Positions 8,680 to 20,080 of a stretch of DNA of 64,000 nucleotides are shown here, one piece after another (positions within the stretch are counted from its first letter, which is position 1; every line of letters begins with the position of its first letter). Made by a program: the position numbers and the translations under genes. The notes under the pieces are model-generated. The model made no database searches, was not told the DNA's origin, and saw only the letters and a list, made by a program, of their open reading frames with translations. Source of the stretch: Psychrobacillus glaciei (GTDB lineage Bacteria; Bacillota; Bacilli; Bacillales_A; Planococcaceae). The DNA lies in contig NZ_CP031223.1 in NCBI RefSeq assembly GCF_008973485.1, forward strand, positions 3,359,501 to 3,423,500. Direction: 5' to 3'.

Positions 8680-10266
8680 TTATAAATCTATCGGTGTTGC
8701 ATCAGATATATCTGCTAAGCCTTTTAATTGTTCGATACCTGATTTTTCTACATGCTTATCGATAGAAAGCATCATAATAGCGTCCCCACCTATTTCTGAA
8801 CGACCTACTTGCATCGCTGCGATATTGACACCTTCTGTTGCTAAAAGTGTACCCACACGACCGATTGCGCCTGGTTGGTCTTTGTGGCGGATGAATAATA
8901 GATGACCATCGGGTACTACATCTACAATGAAATCATCAACTCGTAGAATGCGAGCTCCAAGTCCATTTAATAACGTACCAGCTACTTTTCTCGTTTCTGT
9001 CGCTGTTTTTACTTCGACTGTAATTAAACTTGTAAATCCTTTTGATTTTGTCGTTTTCAACTCGTTCACTACGATGCCAATTCGATCTGCAAGAAATTTA
9101 GCGTTTACGTCATTTACTGACTCACCAAGCTTACTTTTCAAAAGACCTTTCAACGCGTTTCGTGATAGTGGACGTACATCAATATTTGAAAGTTCTCCAG
9201 AGTAAGTGATGTTTACTTCTTCAGGTACTCCGTCCGCTAAATCACTTAAAAATGATCCTAGTTTTTCAACAAAATTAAAGTATGGCTCAATTTTTGCTAG
9301 AACGTCTTTAGATACTGATGGAAGGTTAACTGGATTTTTAACGACTCCGCCATTCAAGAAGCTAACAACATCGTATGACACATCGATTGCAACAATTTCT
9401 TGTGCTTCTACAGTACTCGCTCCCAAGTGAGGTGTTGCAAATACTTGTGGTAACGTTAGTAATCGATGATCTACAAACGGTTCTTCCTCAAATACATCTA
9501 GTGCTGCTCCCGCAACTTTTCCAGAAACAATTGCATCGTATAATGCATCTTCATCGATGATCCCACCACGTGCACAGTTTACAATTTGAACGCCATCTTT
9601 CATTTTTTCAAACGCTTCTTTATTAATTAAATGACGTGTTTCTTTCAAAAGTGGGGTATGTACCGTTATAAAATCCGCTGCTTTGATAACATCTTCAACT
9701 GAACCAAATTGAACGCCTAACTTTTCGGCTTTTTCTGCTGTTAAAAATGGATCATATGCAATGACATTCATTCGTTGACCTTTTGCACGGGCAGCAACTT
9801 CTTGGCCAATTCGCCCGAAACCTACAACACCTAAGGTTTTATTTTTTACTTCTACCCCTATGAATGCTTTGCGATCCCATTTTTTATTTTTCAATGAATG
9901 AAATGCTTGTGGGATATTACGAGCAAGTGACATCAACATGGCAATTGTATGTTCCGCAGCAGAGTTCGTGTTTCCGTCCGGTGCATTAACGACAATAATA
10001 CCGCGCTCAGTAGCAGCTGGCAGATCGATATTGTCTACTCCCACTCCCGCACGACCAATAATTTTCAAGTTTGTTCCTTTTTCAATAATTTCACGGGTTA
10101 CTTGTGTTTGACTACGAACAAGCAACGCATCGAAGTCAACAATTTTTTCCGCTAGTTGCTCTGGTGTGAGACTAGTATCTACTACAATGTTAAATCCTTC
10201 TGCTTGTCTTAACGGGAAAATACCATCTTCACTTAGTGGATCACTGATTAAAATATTGTATGTCAT
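8680..10266 (-). CDS. serA: D-3-phosphoglycerate dehydrogenase
   Basis: Cytosolic NAD-dependent enzyme for the first step of serine synthesis (3-phosphoglycerate to 3-phosphohydroxypyruvate). It has 528 residues, the long Bacillus-type form: catalytic and nucleotide-binding domains with [12 protein letters not shown] (about 147-158), catalytic Arg in NCARGGIID and His in TPHLGAST. An allosteric substrate-binding domain follows, then a C-terminal ACT domain (about 455-528) for serine feedback. AAAGGAGA precedes the ATG. Transcribed alone behind a T-box leader and ended by a strong hairpin. Confidence 0.96.
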   Translation of the reverse strand: MTYNILISDPLSEDGIFPLRQAEGFNIVVDTSLTPEQLAEKIVDFDALLVRSQTQVTREIIEKGTNLKIIGRAGVGVDNIDLPAATERGIIVVNAPDGNTNSAAEHTIAMLMSLARNIPQAFHSLKNKKWDRKAFIGVEVKNKTLGVVGFGRIGQEVAARAKGQRMNVIAYDPFLTAEKAEKLGVQFGSVEDVIKAADFITVHTPLLKETRHLINKEAFEKMKDGVQIVNCARGGIIDEDALYDAIVSGKVAGAALDVFEEEPFVDHRLLTLPQVFATPHLGASTVEAQEIVAIDVSYDVVSFLNGGVVKNPVNLPSVSKDVLAKIEPYFNFVEKLGSFLSDLADGVPEEVNITYSGELSNIDVRPLSRNALKGLLKSKLGESVNDVNAKFLADRIGIVVNELKTTKSKGFTSLITVEVKTATETRKVAGTLLNGLGARILRVDDFIVDVVPDGHLLFIRHKDQPGAIGRVGTLLATEGVNIAAMQVGRSEIGGDAIMMLSIDKHVEKSGIEQLKGLADISDATPIDL

Positions 10267-10356
10267 TATTTGTCTTCTCCTTTTATTCCTTAAATTTTAG
10301 TATTGCAGTTGCATTACGAATTATTTTGAAATCTATTTCCTCCCTTATTTCCAATG

Positions 10357-10625
10357 CAAAAAAGCCCTTCGCTCCCCTACAAAATGTAAGGGGCGAAGAG
10401 CTTGTAATAAACTCACGCGGTACCACCCAAATTCACTGCAAAATATGCAGTCTCTTAGTTCACATGCTTAACGCGCATGAGACGAATGAACTTACTAGAA
10501 GGTTCGGTTCACCAATTCAAGAGTGCTACCATACACTAGAAACCACTGATTTACACCACCCATCAGCTCTCTTCAGATTTCAAAAATATAAAGCTTGTCT
10601 CTATCAAAATTGTTTAAGTCGTATT
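10357..10625 (-). promoter_or_regulatory. T-box leader controlling serA
   Basis: On the minus strand: stem I with AGAGAGCTGATGGGTGG and its apical loop, then the T-box core GGGTGGTACCGCGTGAG (about 10410-10426). A terminator follows (GCTCTTCGCCCC paired with GGGGAGCGAAGGGC and a T-run, about 10357-10402). It senses uncharged tRNA and antiterminates into serA. The triplet in the expected specifier position appears to be AAC (10507-10509 on the plus strand), not an obvious Ser codon, so the tRNA identity is left open. Confidence 0.92.
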
Positions 10626-10903
10626 GAATTAAACTCATCATACGCACACTCTTTTTAATTGTCAATATAGTTAAAAAATTTGAAAACGCTATCATTTTCT
10701 AACAAGTTAAAAAAAAGCTTGATATTACGCTATTTTAATCAAGAAAAAAATAACTCAGAAAGTTTTTAATTGCATTTAACGCACTATTCTTGATGAAATT
10801 TAAAACTTTTAACATATTACGCCTAATTTACGAACTTTAATTCATATTAATCGTAAATCGTTCATATTGATTATAAATAATATTGATTTTTATATTAAAT
10901 ATA

Positions 10904-10932
10904 TTGACGTTATGCAAGATAGTTTGTACACT
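10904..10932 (+). promoter_or_regulatory. Candidate sigma-A promoter for yclM
   Basis: TTGACG (10904-10909) and TACACT (10927-10932) separated by 17 nt, 62 nt before the yclM ATG. The upstream stretch is very AT-rich and contains several CATATTRAT repeats. Confidence 0.5.
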
Positions 10933-10993
10933 GTATAAAATCATTTGTTTTTTCTAGAAGTACACATAAAAATTTGAATAAGGATATGATGAA

Positions 10994-12358
10994 ATGAAAG
11001 TGAGTAAATTTGGGGGAACTTCTGTCGCCAGTGCAGATCAAATAAAAAAGGTAGCTGCAATTGTTCAGTCAGACCGATCGAGAAAATTCATCGTTGTGTC
11101 TGCACCTGGCAAACGCTTTGATTCGGACAAAAAAGTAACGGATTTATTGATAGATTTAGCATCTGCGGCATTAAATCATGAAGAAGTGGAAACAAAACTT
11201 TCCCTCGTGTTAGATCGATACAAAGAAATTGCATTAGGACTTGATTTAGAACAAACAATATGTGACGTAATTGAAGAAGATTTACGTTTGCGTATTTCAT
11301 CCGATTCGTCAGACGTCGAATATTTTGTTGATAATATAAAAGCAAGTGGCGAAGATAATAACGCCAAACTTATTTCTACATATTTTACTAGCATTGGACT
11401 TCGTGCTCAGTATGTTAGTCCCAAAACCGCAGGACTGATTGTAAATGACTTTCCCGAGAGAGCACTTGCCTTACCAGAAGCTTATGAGAATTTAAGTGAG
11501 CTAAAAAATAGCAATGAAATTGTTGTATTTCCAGGTTTTTTTGGATTTACAAAAGGTGGATTGCTGCGCACCTTCGATCGTGGGGGTTCAGATATTAGCG
11601 GATCCATTTTAGCGGCTTCAGTTCATGCAGATCTATATGAAAATTTTACGGATGTAGACTCGGTATTTTGTGCCAATCCTAGAGTGGTCAATGATCCTGT
11701 AGAAATAGAAGAAATAACTTATCGCGAGATGCGAGAACTTTCCTATGCTGGTTTTTCCGTTTTCCACGACGAAGCTTTAATGCCAGTTTATAAAGCGCGC
11801 ATACCAGTATGTATTAAAAACACAAATAATCCTTCCGCTCCTGGCACAAAAATAGTAGCAGAAAGAAAAGGGAAACATCGCCCAATTACAGGAATATCTG
11901 CAGATAGCGGATTCTCTATTTTATATGTAAGCAAATATTTGATGAACCGTGAAATTGGATTCGGAAGAAAGTTACTGCAAATTTTAGAGGAAGAACTTAT
12001 CTCGTATGAACATACACCTTCTGGATTGGATGATATTTCAGTCATACTAAGAAGTCATCAACTAACAGCTGAAAAAGAAAGAAGAATTATTAAGCGAGTG
12101 AAAGAAGAACTTCATGCAGAAGAAGCACATTTTCGCCATGAGTTTTCGATGATTGTAGTAGTTGGCGAAGGAATGAATAACAATACTGGCCTAGCTGCTC
12201 GGGCAGCCACGGCAATTTCAAGAACTGGCTCCAATATCGAAATGATCAACCAAGGATCTTCCGAAGTAAGCTTATCTTTTGGTGTTCATAGAAGTAATGA
12301 AAATAAAATATTACAAGAACTTTACAACGAATTTTTTGCACCTGTTTCAGTTGGATAA
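10994..12358 (+). CDS. yclM: Aspartate kinase (YclM/aspartokinase III type)
   Basis: Phosphorylates aspartate, the first step to lysine, threonine, methionine and diaminopimelate. Its 454 residues equal the length of B. subtilis YclM, distinct from the shorter DapG/LysC forms. It begins with KFGGTSVA and carries the FDRGGSDISGS nucleotide-binding loop (about 197-207). Two C-terminal ACT domains give allosteric control (second around VVVVGEGMNNNTGLAARA). No L-box precedes it, unlike lysC genes. Monocistronic, followed by a hairpin. Ribosome binding is weak (AAGGAT). Confidence 0.92.
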   Translation: MKVSKFGGTSVASADQIKKVAAIVQSDRSRKFIVVSAPGKRFDSDKKVTDLLIDLASAALNHEEVETKLSLVLDRYKEIALGLDLEQTICDVIEEDLRLRISSDSSDVEYFVDNIKASGEDNNAKLISTYFTSIGLRAQYVSPKTAGLIVNDFPERALALPEAYENLSELKNSNEIVVFPGFFGFTKGGLLRTFDRGGSDISGSILAASVHADLYENFTDVDSVFCANPRVVNDPVEIEEITYREMRELSYAGFSVFHDEALMPVYKARIPVCIKNTNNPSAPGTKIVAERKGKHRPITGISADSGFSILYVSKYLMNREIGFGRKLLQILEEELISYEHTPSGLDDISVILRSHQLTAEKERRIIKRVKEELHAEEAHFRHEFSMIVVVGEGMNNNTGLAARAATAISRTGSNIEMINQGSSEVSLSFGVHRSNENKILQELYNEFFAPVSVG

Positions 12359-12380
12359 TAATATTACGTGCCCTTTAAGA

Positions 12381-12427
12381 GCATCTTGTCTTTACGCTAT
12401 GGAATGCGTAGAGACAAGATGTACTTA
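12381..12427. terminator. Hairpin between yclM and the Nudix-GNAT gene
   Basis: CATCTTGTCT and TACGC pair with GCGTA and AGACAAGATG. The T-tract is poor on both strands, so it may be an inefficient terminator or an RNA-stabilising hairpin. Confidence 0.5.
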
Positions 12428-12460
12428 AGTTTCAGCAGAAAAGGAATAATTCAAGTATCT

Positions 12461-13438
12461 TTATAAAGCCTTCATACGATTCAAATTAGCAGTTTTCACA
12501 TAATGCACAAGTGTCATCTTATCGTTTATTTTCCATCTATCTTCAGTTTGAACATAACCCATTTTCTCATATAGATAACAATTTCTCTCTTCCTCTAAAA
12601 TGGTATCCAACTCCCATTTAACAGCTTCGGGATACATGCTTTCTAATCGAGACATCACATGCTGAGCAATGCCTTTCCCTTGGTAATCCACCAATATATT
12701 TATCATATGAAGTCGCATTACTCCAGGAGATTTCGCATATACATGGAGACTCCCTACTAGGGAATTAGTATACATTATTTTATAAAAATCACCTGTAATT
12801 AAACGCTCCTTAAATCGCTCGAGCGACTGAAACACTGGACTTGTTTCATGATCTTCATATTTTTCATAAAGCGGTGTGAAAACTTTTTTCTGTAATTCAA
12901 ACAAAGATTCAGTATCTTGAAGTGTTGCTTTTTTTAATGAAATCTTTGATTCTATTAATTCGAATAATTGTTCAAGTATATGATACCTAATGAATTCCCC
13001 ACTACTAACTAGCTCTTTTATTTCATCCATAGTTGCCCACTTTGCATCTGCCACTTCTTCGTATTGTAGACTCAAATTGTTAATATCTAAGTTTTGCTTC
13101 ACAAGCCAGTGGTCGTCAAACCCTCTAGAAAATTTCACTGTAAATAATATTTCCGCATTTTCCATTTGCAGATCAAGCCCAAGTTCTTCTTTTGTCTCAC
13201 GGATTGCAGCTAGCTCACTTGTTTCTTTTGAAAGAGCGGCACCTGCAGCAGCACAGTCCCACATATTCGCCCATCCCTTTTTCCACGATTGTCGTTGTTG
13301 GATTAAAAATTGCCCCTCTTCATTCATAATCCAAATATGGACAACTTGATGAAAATCACCTTCTTGCATATCCACTCCTCGAATATGTGTTTTTCCTGTT
13401 TTCTCTCGATTTTCATTGTAAATGTCCCAAACTTCCAT
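12461..13438 (-). CDS. Nudix hydrolase-GNAT acetyltransferase fusion protein
   Basis: A 325-residue two-domain protein. Residues 1 to about 160 are an IPP-isomerase/YfcD-like Nudix domain with a perfect Nudix box (GAALSKET...RETKEELGL). Residues about 170-325 are a GNAT domain with the acetyl-CoA loop region YQGKGIAQHVMSRLE. The Nudix half would hydrolyse a nucleoside-diphosphate-linked or related metabolite, and the GNAT half would acetylate an unknown amine. No frameshift separates the domains, so it is a genuine fusion. Not in an operon. Confidence 0.85.
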   Translation of the reverse strand: MEVWDIYNENREKTGKTHIRGVDMQEGDFHQVVHIWIMNEEGQFLIQQRQSWKKGWANMWDCAAAGAALSKETSELAAIRETKEELGLDLQMENAEILFTVKFSRGFDDHWLVKQNLDINNLSLQYEEVADAKWATMDEIKELVSSGEFIRYHILEQLFELIESKISLKKATLQDTESLFELQKKVFTPLYEKYEDHETSPVFQSLERFKERLITGDFYKIMYTNSLVGSLHVYAKSPGVMRLHMINILVDYQGKGIAQHVMSRLESMYPEAVKWELDTILEEERNCYLYEKMGYVQTEDRWKINDKMTLVHYVKTANLNRMKAL

Positions 13439-13641
13439 CTTTACACCTACACTTCTAATAGTTTGATTGAACTAGTATATCATGGAAGTAATATGGAAGT
13501 ATACGTGATATGAAGCCGCATACAAAGCAATTATTTGACAATACATTGATTTAGTGAGACAATATAATTTGTTAACAATTTTGGTATGACATAAACCTTA
13601 GAAATTTGGCATTCTGCTTTATGTGTTTTTGATAATACTTA

Positions 13642-13788
13642 TTCACACTGGCGCGACTACAGGGTCGCAAGGACGTAAAAGAAGGTAGGGTTTACGTTGC
13701 TTAGGTTAGAAGGCAACCAGTGGAACAATTTACCGCGGCATTGAAAGATGAGTCTTTCATGGAAATTATTCCCCGAACTTGTTCGGGA
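13642..13788. ncRNA. Candidate structured RNA (four-way junction plus hairpins)
   Basis: Plus-strand reading: closing stem CACTGG (13646-13651) with CCAGTG (13717-13722), extended by TTC/GAA with one bulge. Arm 1 is GCGAC/GTCGC (13653-13668). Arm 2 is ACGTAAA/TTTACGT (13673-13697). Arm 3 is TTGC/GCAA (13697-13716). Two more hairpins follow: GAAAGATGAGTCTTTC and CCCGAACTTGTTCGGG. No ORF overlaps it. It matches no RNA family that I can name, and the strand is not proven. Confidence 0.4.
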
Positions 13789-13824
13789 TGAAATTTAAAA
13801 TTCAAAAGTTATGTTTTACCTATA

Positions 13825-13862
13825 CAAAAATCAAGGGGTGTTCTCATTAGAGAGCACCCCTT
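13825..13862 (-). terminator. Terminator of the MFS gene
   Basis: AAGGGGTG...TCTC pairs with AGAGCACCCCTT. On the minus strand it is followed by GATTTTTG, eight nt after the transporter stop. Confidence 0.8.
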
Positions 13863-13869
13863 GTCCAAT

Positions 13870-15147
13870 TTATATACTTATTTCATTTTGTCTTTTATTG
13901 TATTCCTTAAATGTAATCAAATAAATGAACCCACTTAGTATTGCTAAAATGGCCAAAATGACAAATGTCCAACTAAAACCTATCCATGCTACAAGTGGAA
14001 AAACAAGTGGAGCAATGGTTCTTCCGATGGTGTAACGTAGACTCGCTGCAGCAAAATATTGCCCTCGCATATCTTCCGGCGCTAATTTAGACACAAAGCT
14101 TTCTTGTAAGCCTACTGTAGCTAACTCCCCTAAGGTAAATATTGCCATCGCAAGGAGGAACACCCAAAAGTTTGCTGTCATCGGGAAAACGAACATAGCA
14201 ACCATATATAAAAAGGAGGAAAAGAAAAACACCCATTTCTCCGGATACTTAGACATCCATCTTGATACAAGTACAGTGAATAGAACAACTAATAACCCAT
14301 TCTCCGATAATAATATACCAAAGGAGCCTTCTCCTGTGACAGACCATTCTCGCCCAAATAAATTCCCTAGCACTTGCTTATCAATTGCTTCTTTCATATA
14401 AACAGGTATTAACATATCTAACTGCATAAATGTTTGAGCGAGTAAAATGCCTGCAACTACAAACAAGAAAAACACTTTATCTTTTACGATCAATCCATAT
14501 GTTTGCACTTGCTTAATTACTACTTGTATCCAATTACTACCGTCATTTGCCATCTGTTCTTTAATTTCTTTCGACAATGTTTCTTCTGTCAAAAATCGGA
14601 GGGCAAGCCCAACTATACAAGAGATAATTCCTCCTAATAGGAGTAGTGGAAAACGATATTGAAAGAATAGAATTGCTCCAATAATTGGACCAACTACGAC
14701 AGTAATATTCACAGATGTATAAAACACAGAAAAAACTGTACTTCTTTGATGCTCGGGTACTACATCTGCCACAATAGCTTGGCTTGCTGGATGATAAAAT
14801 GAGCCCGCTACTCCCGCAAGTGCAAATGCTACGAAACTAATCGCTGGTGAGTTCAACCAAGGGGAATTAGCAAATGCGAATATGATAAACATAACGCCCT
14901 GTGAAATAGCAGAAAAGAATAACATTGTTCTTCTACCAAAACGATCCGCACAGTATCCTCCCATCAAGTTTGCCGCAACTCCAAATACTTGTGAAATAAC
15001 AAGTAAAATTCCCGTCAAACTAGTCCCAAACTCTGACGCAAAATAAATTGCCAGGAAGGGAAATACCATCCAAAAACTTAAATTAGTAAAAAATTCTCCA
15101 AATAACCTTACTTTTAAACTTCGATCCCAATCTCTTATTTTCATCAT
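13870..15147 (-). CDS. MFS transporter, multidrug-type
   Basis: A 425-residue inner-membrane protein with 12 predicted helices and the MFS loop 2-3 motif GGYCADRFGRRTM. The pair of six-helix bundles is joined by a hydrophilic stretch around residue 200. Proton-coupled efflux is likely; the substrate is unknown. The order of helices and length resemble DHA1-type exporters. It is preceded by a GAGGA ribosome binding site and transcribed alone. Confidence 0.82.
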   Translation of the reverse strand: MMKIRDWDRSLKVRLFGEFFTNLSFWMVFPFLAIYFASEFGTSLTGILLVISQVFGVAANLMGGYCADRFGRRTMLFFSAISQGVMFIIFAFANSPWLNSPAISFVAFALAGVAGSFYHPASQAIVADVVPEHQRSTVFSVFYTSVNITVVVGPIIGAILFFQYRFPLLLLGGIISCIVGLALRFLTEETLSKEIKEQMANDGSNWIQVVIKQVQTYGLIVKDKVFFLFVVAGILLAQTFMQLDMLIPVYMKEAIDKQVLGNLFGREWSVTGEGSFGILLSENGLLVVLFTVLVSRWMSKYPEKWVFFFSSFLYMVAMFVFPMTANFWVFLLAMAIFTLGELATVGLQESFVSKLAPEDMRGQYFAAASLRYTIGRTIAPLVFPLVAWIGFSWTFVILAILAILSGFIYLITFKEYNKRQNEISI

Positions 15148-15263
15148 TTATTCCTCACATCTTATAGATTATACAATCCTACCACAACGTTTCGGATTTC
15201 GAAACAGAATAATTGAAAAATTTCTTTATATCAGAACAAACCTTTAACAAAAAATTACTGTTC

Positions 15264-15358
15264 AAGACCAGTTTCATGTTACACGTGACTAAATTACCTA
15301 CAAGTGAGACCAATTTCAATAAAGTCACAACCAATTCAACAAGAGCTGAGACCATTTC
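15264..15358 (-). repeat. Degenerate 20-22-nt GAGACCA repeat words
   Basis: The spacer holds AAGACCAGTTTC, GTGACTAAATTAC, GAGACCAATTTC, CACAACCAATTC and GAGACCATTTC, spaced 20-28 nt. Each is followed by a variable AAT..AAG-like tail. The same GAGACCA word pair, 21-22 nt apart, occurs on the minus strand at 38245-38290. The rest of the 15148-15416 spacer is AT-rich without a gene. Confidence 0.5.
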
Positions 15359-15416
15359 TTATTATTAAAAATTAACTCCATACCTATTTAATACACCAAA
15401 AAAACACAAAGGCATA

Positions 15417-17540
<2,124 letters not shown>

Positions 17541-17563
17541 AAAGTGCTATTAGAATATTTCTC

Positions 17564-17591
17564 ATTATAGCACGATAAAGGTCGAATACAA
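17564..17591 (-). promoter_or_regulatory. Candidate promoter of xpt-pbuX
   Basis: Minus strand TTGTAT (17591-17586), 16-nt spacer, TATAAT (17569-17564), just upstream of the aptamer. Confidence 0.6.
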
Positions 17592-17644
17592 TAACCCGTA
17601 TTAATGTTGGATTATTCCCAAAATTCTGTCCGATTATTATTTAT

Positions 17645-17935
17645 TTACTTTTTGCTTTTTAAAGACTTGAAAGCATGGATAAAATAAGTGGGATCCACTT
17701 GAATATTGTAGGGAAAAACACCTTGGTTAGTATGTAAATACAAAATACCTCCGCCAAAAGAAAAAGGTTTATGTGATACATCAATAACATGTTCAAGATC
17801 AAACTGATGTCGTGCCGAAGTAATTCCACCTAAATTTAGTTGGAGCTCGAATTGCATTTCAATATGCTGCATTTGATAATAAAAATCAATTTCCCGCTTC
17901 ACTTCAATATAGCCAATCGAATGATCACTCAACAT
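17645..17935 (-). CDS. Hypothetical small cytosolic protein
   Basis: 96 residues from ATG 17935, which follows GGAGGGG at good spacing; an in-frame ATG 11 codons earlier has no such site. Alternating hydrophobic residues predict a mainly beta fold (EVKREIDFYYQM, EMQFELQLNL, GGILYLHTNQ), loosely like PH-domain-type proteins. No signal or membrane segment. Family not recognised. Confidence 0.6.
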   Translation of the reverse strand: MLSDHSIGYIEVKREIDFYYQMQHIEMQFELQLNLGGITSARHQFDLEHVIDVSHKPFSFGGGILYLHTNQGVFPYNIQVDPTYFIHAFKSLKSKK

Positions 17936-18010
17936 CTTCCCCTCCAATATCACTATACAGTCTATCATATTTTGGCGAAAATATTCAGAACCATCCCATT
18001 ATTACAAAGG

Positions 18011-18037
18011 TGTTACTGGTGCCAGGCACTCGTAACA
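18011..18037. repeat. GTGCCAGGCAC-tagged hairpin
   Basis: TGTTAC pairs with GTAACA outside an inner GTGCC/GGCAC pair. It shares the GTGCCWGGCAC tag with hairpins near 31853, 34446 and 52174. It sits just downstream of the PAS-chemoreceptor gene. Confidence 0.65.
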
Positions 18038-18053
18038 TACTTGTCATAAATGG

Positions 18054-18962
18054 TTAGATGAGTTTTACGAAATGTGCGGTTTGCGCTTCTAGTTTCTCGG
18101 ATGCTTTGGAAATTTCTTTAAATTCTTCTAAAGCAATTCGAATTTCGTCTTGGCTTTTTTCAATGCTTTGTTGTGATTTCGCATTACTTTGCGTTACTTT
18201 ATTAACTTGTTTTGCAATACCTTCAATGTTTTCACGCACTTCTACTATAGAAGCCTCCACTCTTGCTGCTAGTTTACGTACCTCTTGTGCAACGACATTA
18301 AATCCACGACCATGTTCCCCTGCACGCGCGGCTTCTATCGCTGCATTCAATGCAAGTAAATTTGTCTGTGCAGCAATTTCTCGGATTGTTTGTACAATAC
18401 CTCGAATAGAGTCAGCTTGAACTTGTAAACTCACTAAAGTTGCTGTACTTTCTTTCGCACCCTTTGCAATTTCATCTATCGTCTCTAAGAGATCTTGGCT
18501 TCTTTTCATCCCAGTTTCCGCACGGTTGTTTAATCCTTCTGACATATCATTTAATTCATTTGTAACAACCATGATTGTTTGATGTTGCTCAGTTACGTTT
18601 GCAGCAACTTTCGTTACGCCTAAAACTCGGCCTCTTTCTCCAAATATCGGCATATATGTTGCTTCAAACATCACGCTATTCCCATTTGCATCTTTACGTT
18701 CTACTTTATTATGAAGGGTCTTTCCTGCAAATAAATCTCGCCAAAACTGTTCGTATTCAGTGCTATTCGCATATTTTGGAAAACAAAAATCTTTATGGTT
18801 CATCCCCATCACTTTTTCTTTCGAATAGCCAAGCTCATTTGCAAAATTATCATTTACGTACGCAACTCGTCGATTTAAGTCGAAGCGAATAATAGCTAAG
18901 TTTTTTTCTAAGGCTTCCACCACACTCATATCATTTACTTCTTCCACTTGAGAATAATTCAT
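18054..18962 (-). CDS. Soluble PAS-domain methyl-accepting chemotaxis-type protein
   Basis: 302 residues without membrane segments. The N-terminal PAS domain (about 15-125; [34 protein letters not shown]) is followed by a shortened signalling domain. Its hairpin tip ([19 protein letters not shown] through [14 protein letters not shown]) contacts CheA/CheW. It resembles cytoplasmic Aer-like receptors that sense redox or a small ligand. Start ATG has a GGGGG site 7 nt upstream. Downstream of the S66 and DAO genes, but a 26-nt gap and its own site leave co-transcription open. Confidence 0.88.
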   Translation of the reverse strand: MNYSQVEEVNDMSVVEALEKNLAIIRFDLNRRVAYVNDNFANELGYSKEKVMGMNHKDFCFPKYANSTEYEQFWRDLFAGKTLHNKVERKDANGNSVMFEATYMPIFGERGRVLGVTKVAANVTEQHQTIMVVTNELNDMSEGLNNRAETGMKRSQDLLETIDEIAKGAKESTATLVSLQVQADSIRGIVQTIREIAAQTNLLALNAAIEAARAGEHGRGFNVVAQEVRKLAARVEASIVEVRENIEGIAKQVNKVTQSNAKSQQSIEKSQDEIRIALEEFKEISKASEKLEAQTAHFVKLI

Positions 18963-18988
18963 CCCATTTCCCCCATCTCTTTAATAAC

Positions 18989-20077
18989 TCAAACCGGTGC
19001 GTATACGGATAAATCCAGCACAGTTTTCTCTCCCAATGCTAAACGAGCTAGCTCTGCTCCTACAAAAGGTCCAGCAGTTAAACCCGAAGCTCCTAAGCCA
19101 TTTGCAAAATAAATCGAATCAAAACGAGGTATCGTCCCTATAATAGGAAGAGATTCTGGTGTATATGGTCTAAATCCCACTCGCACTTCCTCTATAAGTG
19201 CTGTTTCCAATACTTTTGCAATACTAGTAGATTTCTCGATTAATTCTAATTTCCCTGCTTCTGTTACACTAACATCAAATCCTGTATTCTCTTCATAAGT
19301 GGAACCAGCTACAACTTTCCCATTATCAAATGCAAGCAAGTACTGATTTGTCGGCGGTATTACGACTGGCCAATCTCCAGTAGCTTCATTTTCTATCTTA
19401 AAATGCATAATTTGAGCTTTTTGAAAACTTACTTTCATATCAGCCCCTAACTTGGAAGGAAGTTCATTACCCCAAGCCCCTGCTGTTAAAATGATTCGAT
19501 CTGCATTTAGTAATTTTCCATTGACTAGAATACCATCATTTGACAGCTCTGCATTTCCATAAATCATTCTCGCTCCTAGTTTTTGGGATGCCTGAATTAA
19601 TGCGTCTCTCATTGCACGGCCATCTACACGGGCTGCTCCTTCTACATAGAGAGAGGAAAACTCTTCTGAAATAAGTGGGAAAAGCGTCTTTGTTTCTTCT
19701 GGTGTGAGTATTTTAAGTTCGCCTATTTCCGGGGCATCTTCACGCTTTTCTATCGCTCTCTCTAGCATTTTAAGTAACTTTTTTTCATCATTTTGAAGTG
19801 CAATAGCGCCTACCTTTTTATAACCAGTCGATGTTTCACCTAAGGCTTCGAGTTCCTCTACAAGTTGCTTGTAATATTTCGCTCCATTTTTCACAAGCTC
19901 GTACCATTTTTTATTTCTTCTTTGTGATATCCACGGACAAATAATTCCCGCTGCAGCATCAGTTGCCTGTCCTAAATCCTTTCGATCCACGAGTGTCACT
20001 TTTACGTTATTTTTAGCAAGATGATAGGCAGTAGAAGCTCCTAAAATCCCCCCACCTACCACAATATAAGAAGACAT
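18989..20077 (-). CDS. FAD-dependent oxidoreductase, D-amino-acid/glycine-oxidase (DAO) family
   Basis: 362 residues with the N-terminal dinucleotide fold VVGGGILGASTAYHLAKN and VTLVDR acidic end. The C-terminal GFRPYTPESLPIIG and FANGLGASGLTAGPF segments are typical of DAO enzymes. It likely oxidises an amino or imino acid; B. subtilis YurR is a similar-length paralogue. Its start lies 3 nt after the S66 peptidase stop, so a joint role in peptide or D-amino-acid turnover is plausible. Substrate unproven. Confidence 0.85.
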   Translation of the reverse strand: MSSYIVVGGGILGASTAYHLAKNNVKVTLVDRKDLGQATDAAAGIICPWISQRRNKKWYELVKNGAKYYKQLVEELEALGETSTGYKKVGAIALQNDEKKLLKMLERAIEKREDAPEIGELKILTPEETKTLFPLISEEFSSLYVEGAARVDGRAMRDALIQASQKLGARMIYGNAELSNDGILVNGKLLNADRIILTAGAWGNELPSKLGADMKVSFQKAQIMHFKIENEATGDWPVVIPPTNQYLLAFDNGKVVAGSTYEENTGFDVSVTEAGKLELIEKSTSIAKVLETALIEEVRVGFRPYTPESLPIIGTIPRFDSIYFANGLGASGLTAGPFVGAELARLALGEKTVLDLSVYAPV

Positions 20078-20080
20078 TTA

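Noticed and set aside
10260-10658. 132-codon plus-strand ORF
   Set aside because: It is the complement of the T-box leader.
13642-13725. Possible tRNA or tRNA-like gene from the cloverleaf shape
   Set aside because: Arm and loop sizes are wrong (12-nt third loop, no GTTCRA T-loop, no CCA, 6-bp acceptor with bulge).
13642-13788. Possible c-di-GMP-I riboswitch (some purine-rich similarity)
   Set aside because: The conserved core blocks of that family do not align in order, and no signalling gene follows.
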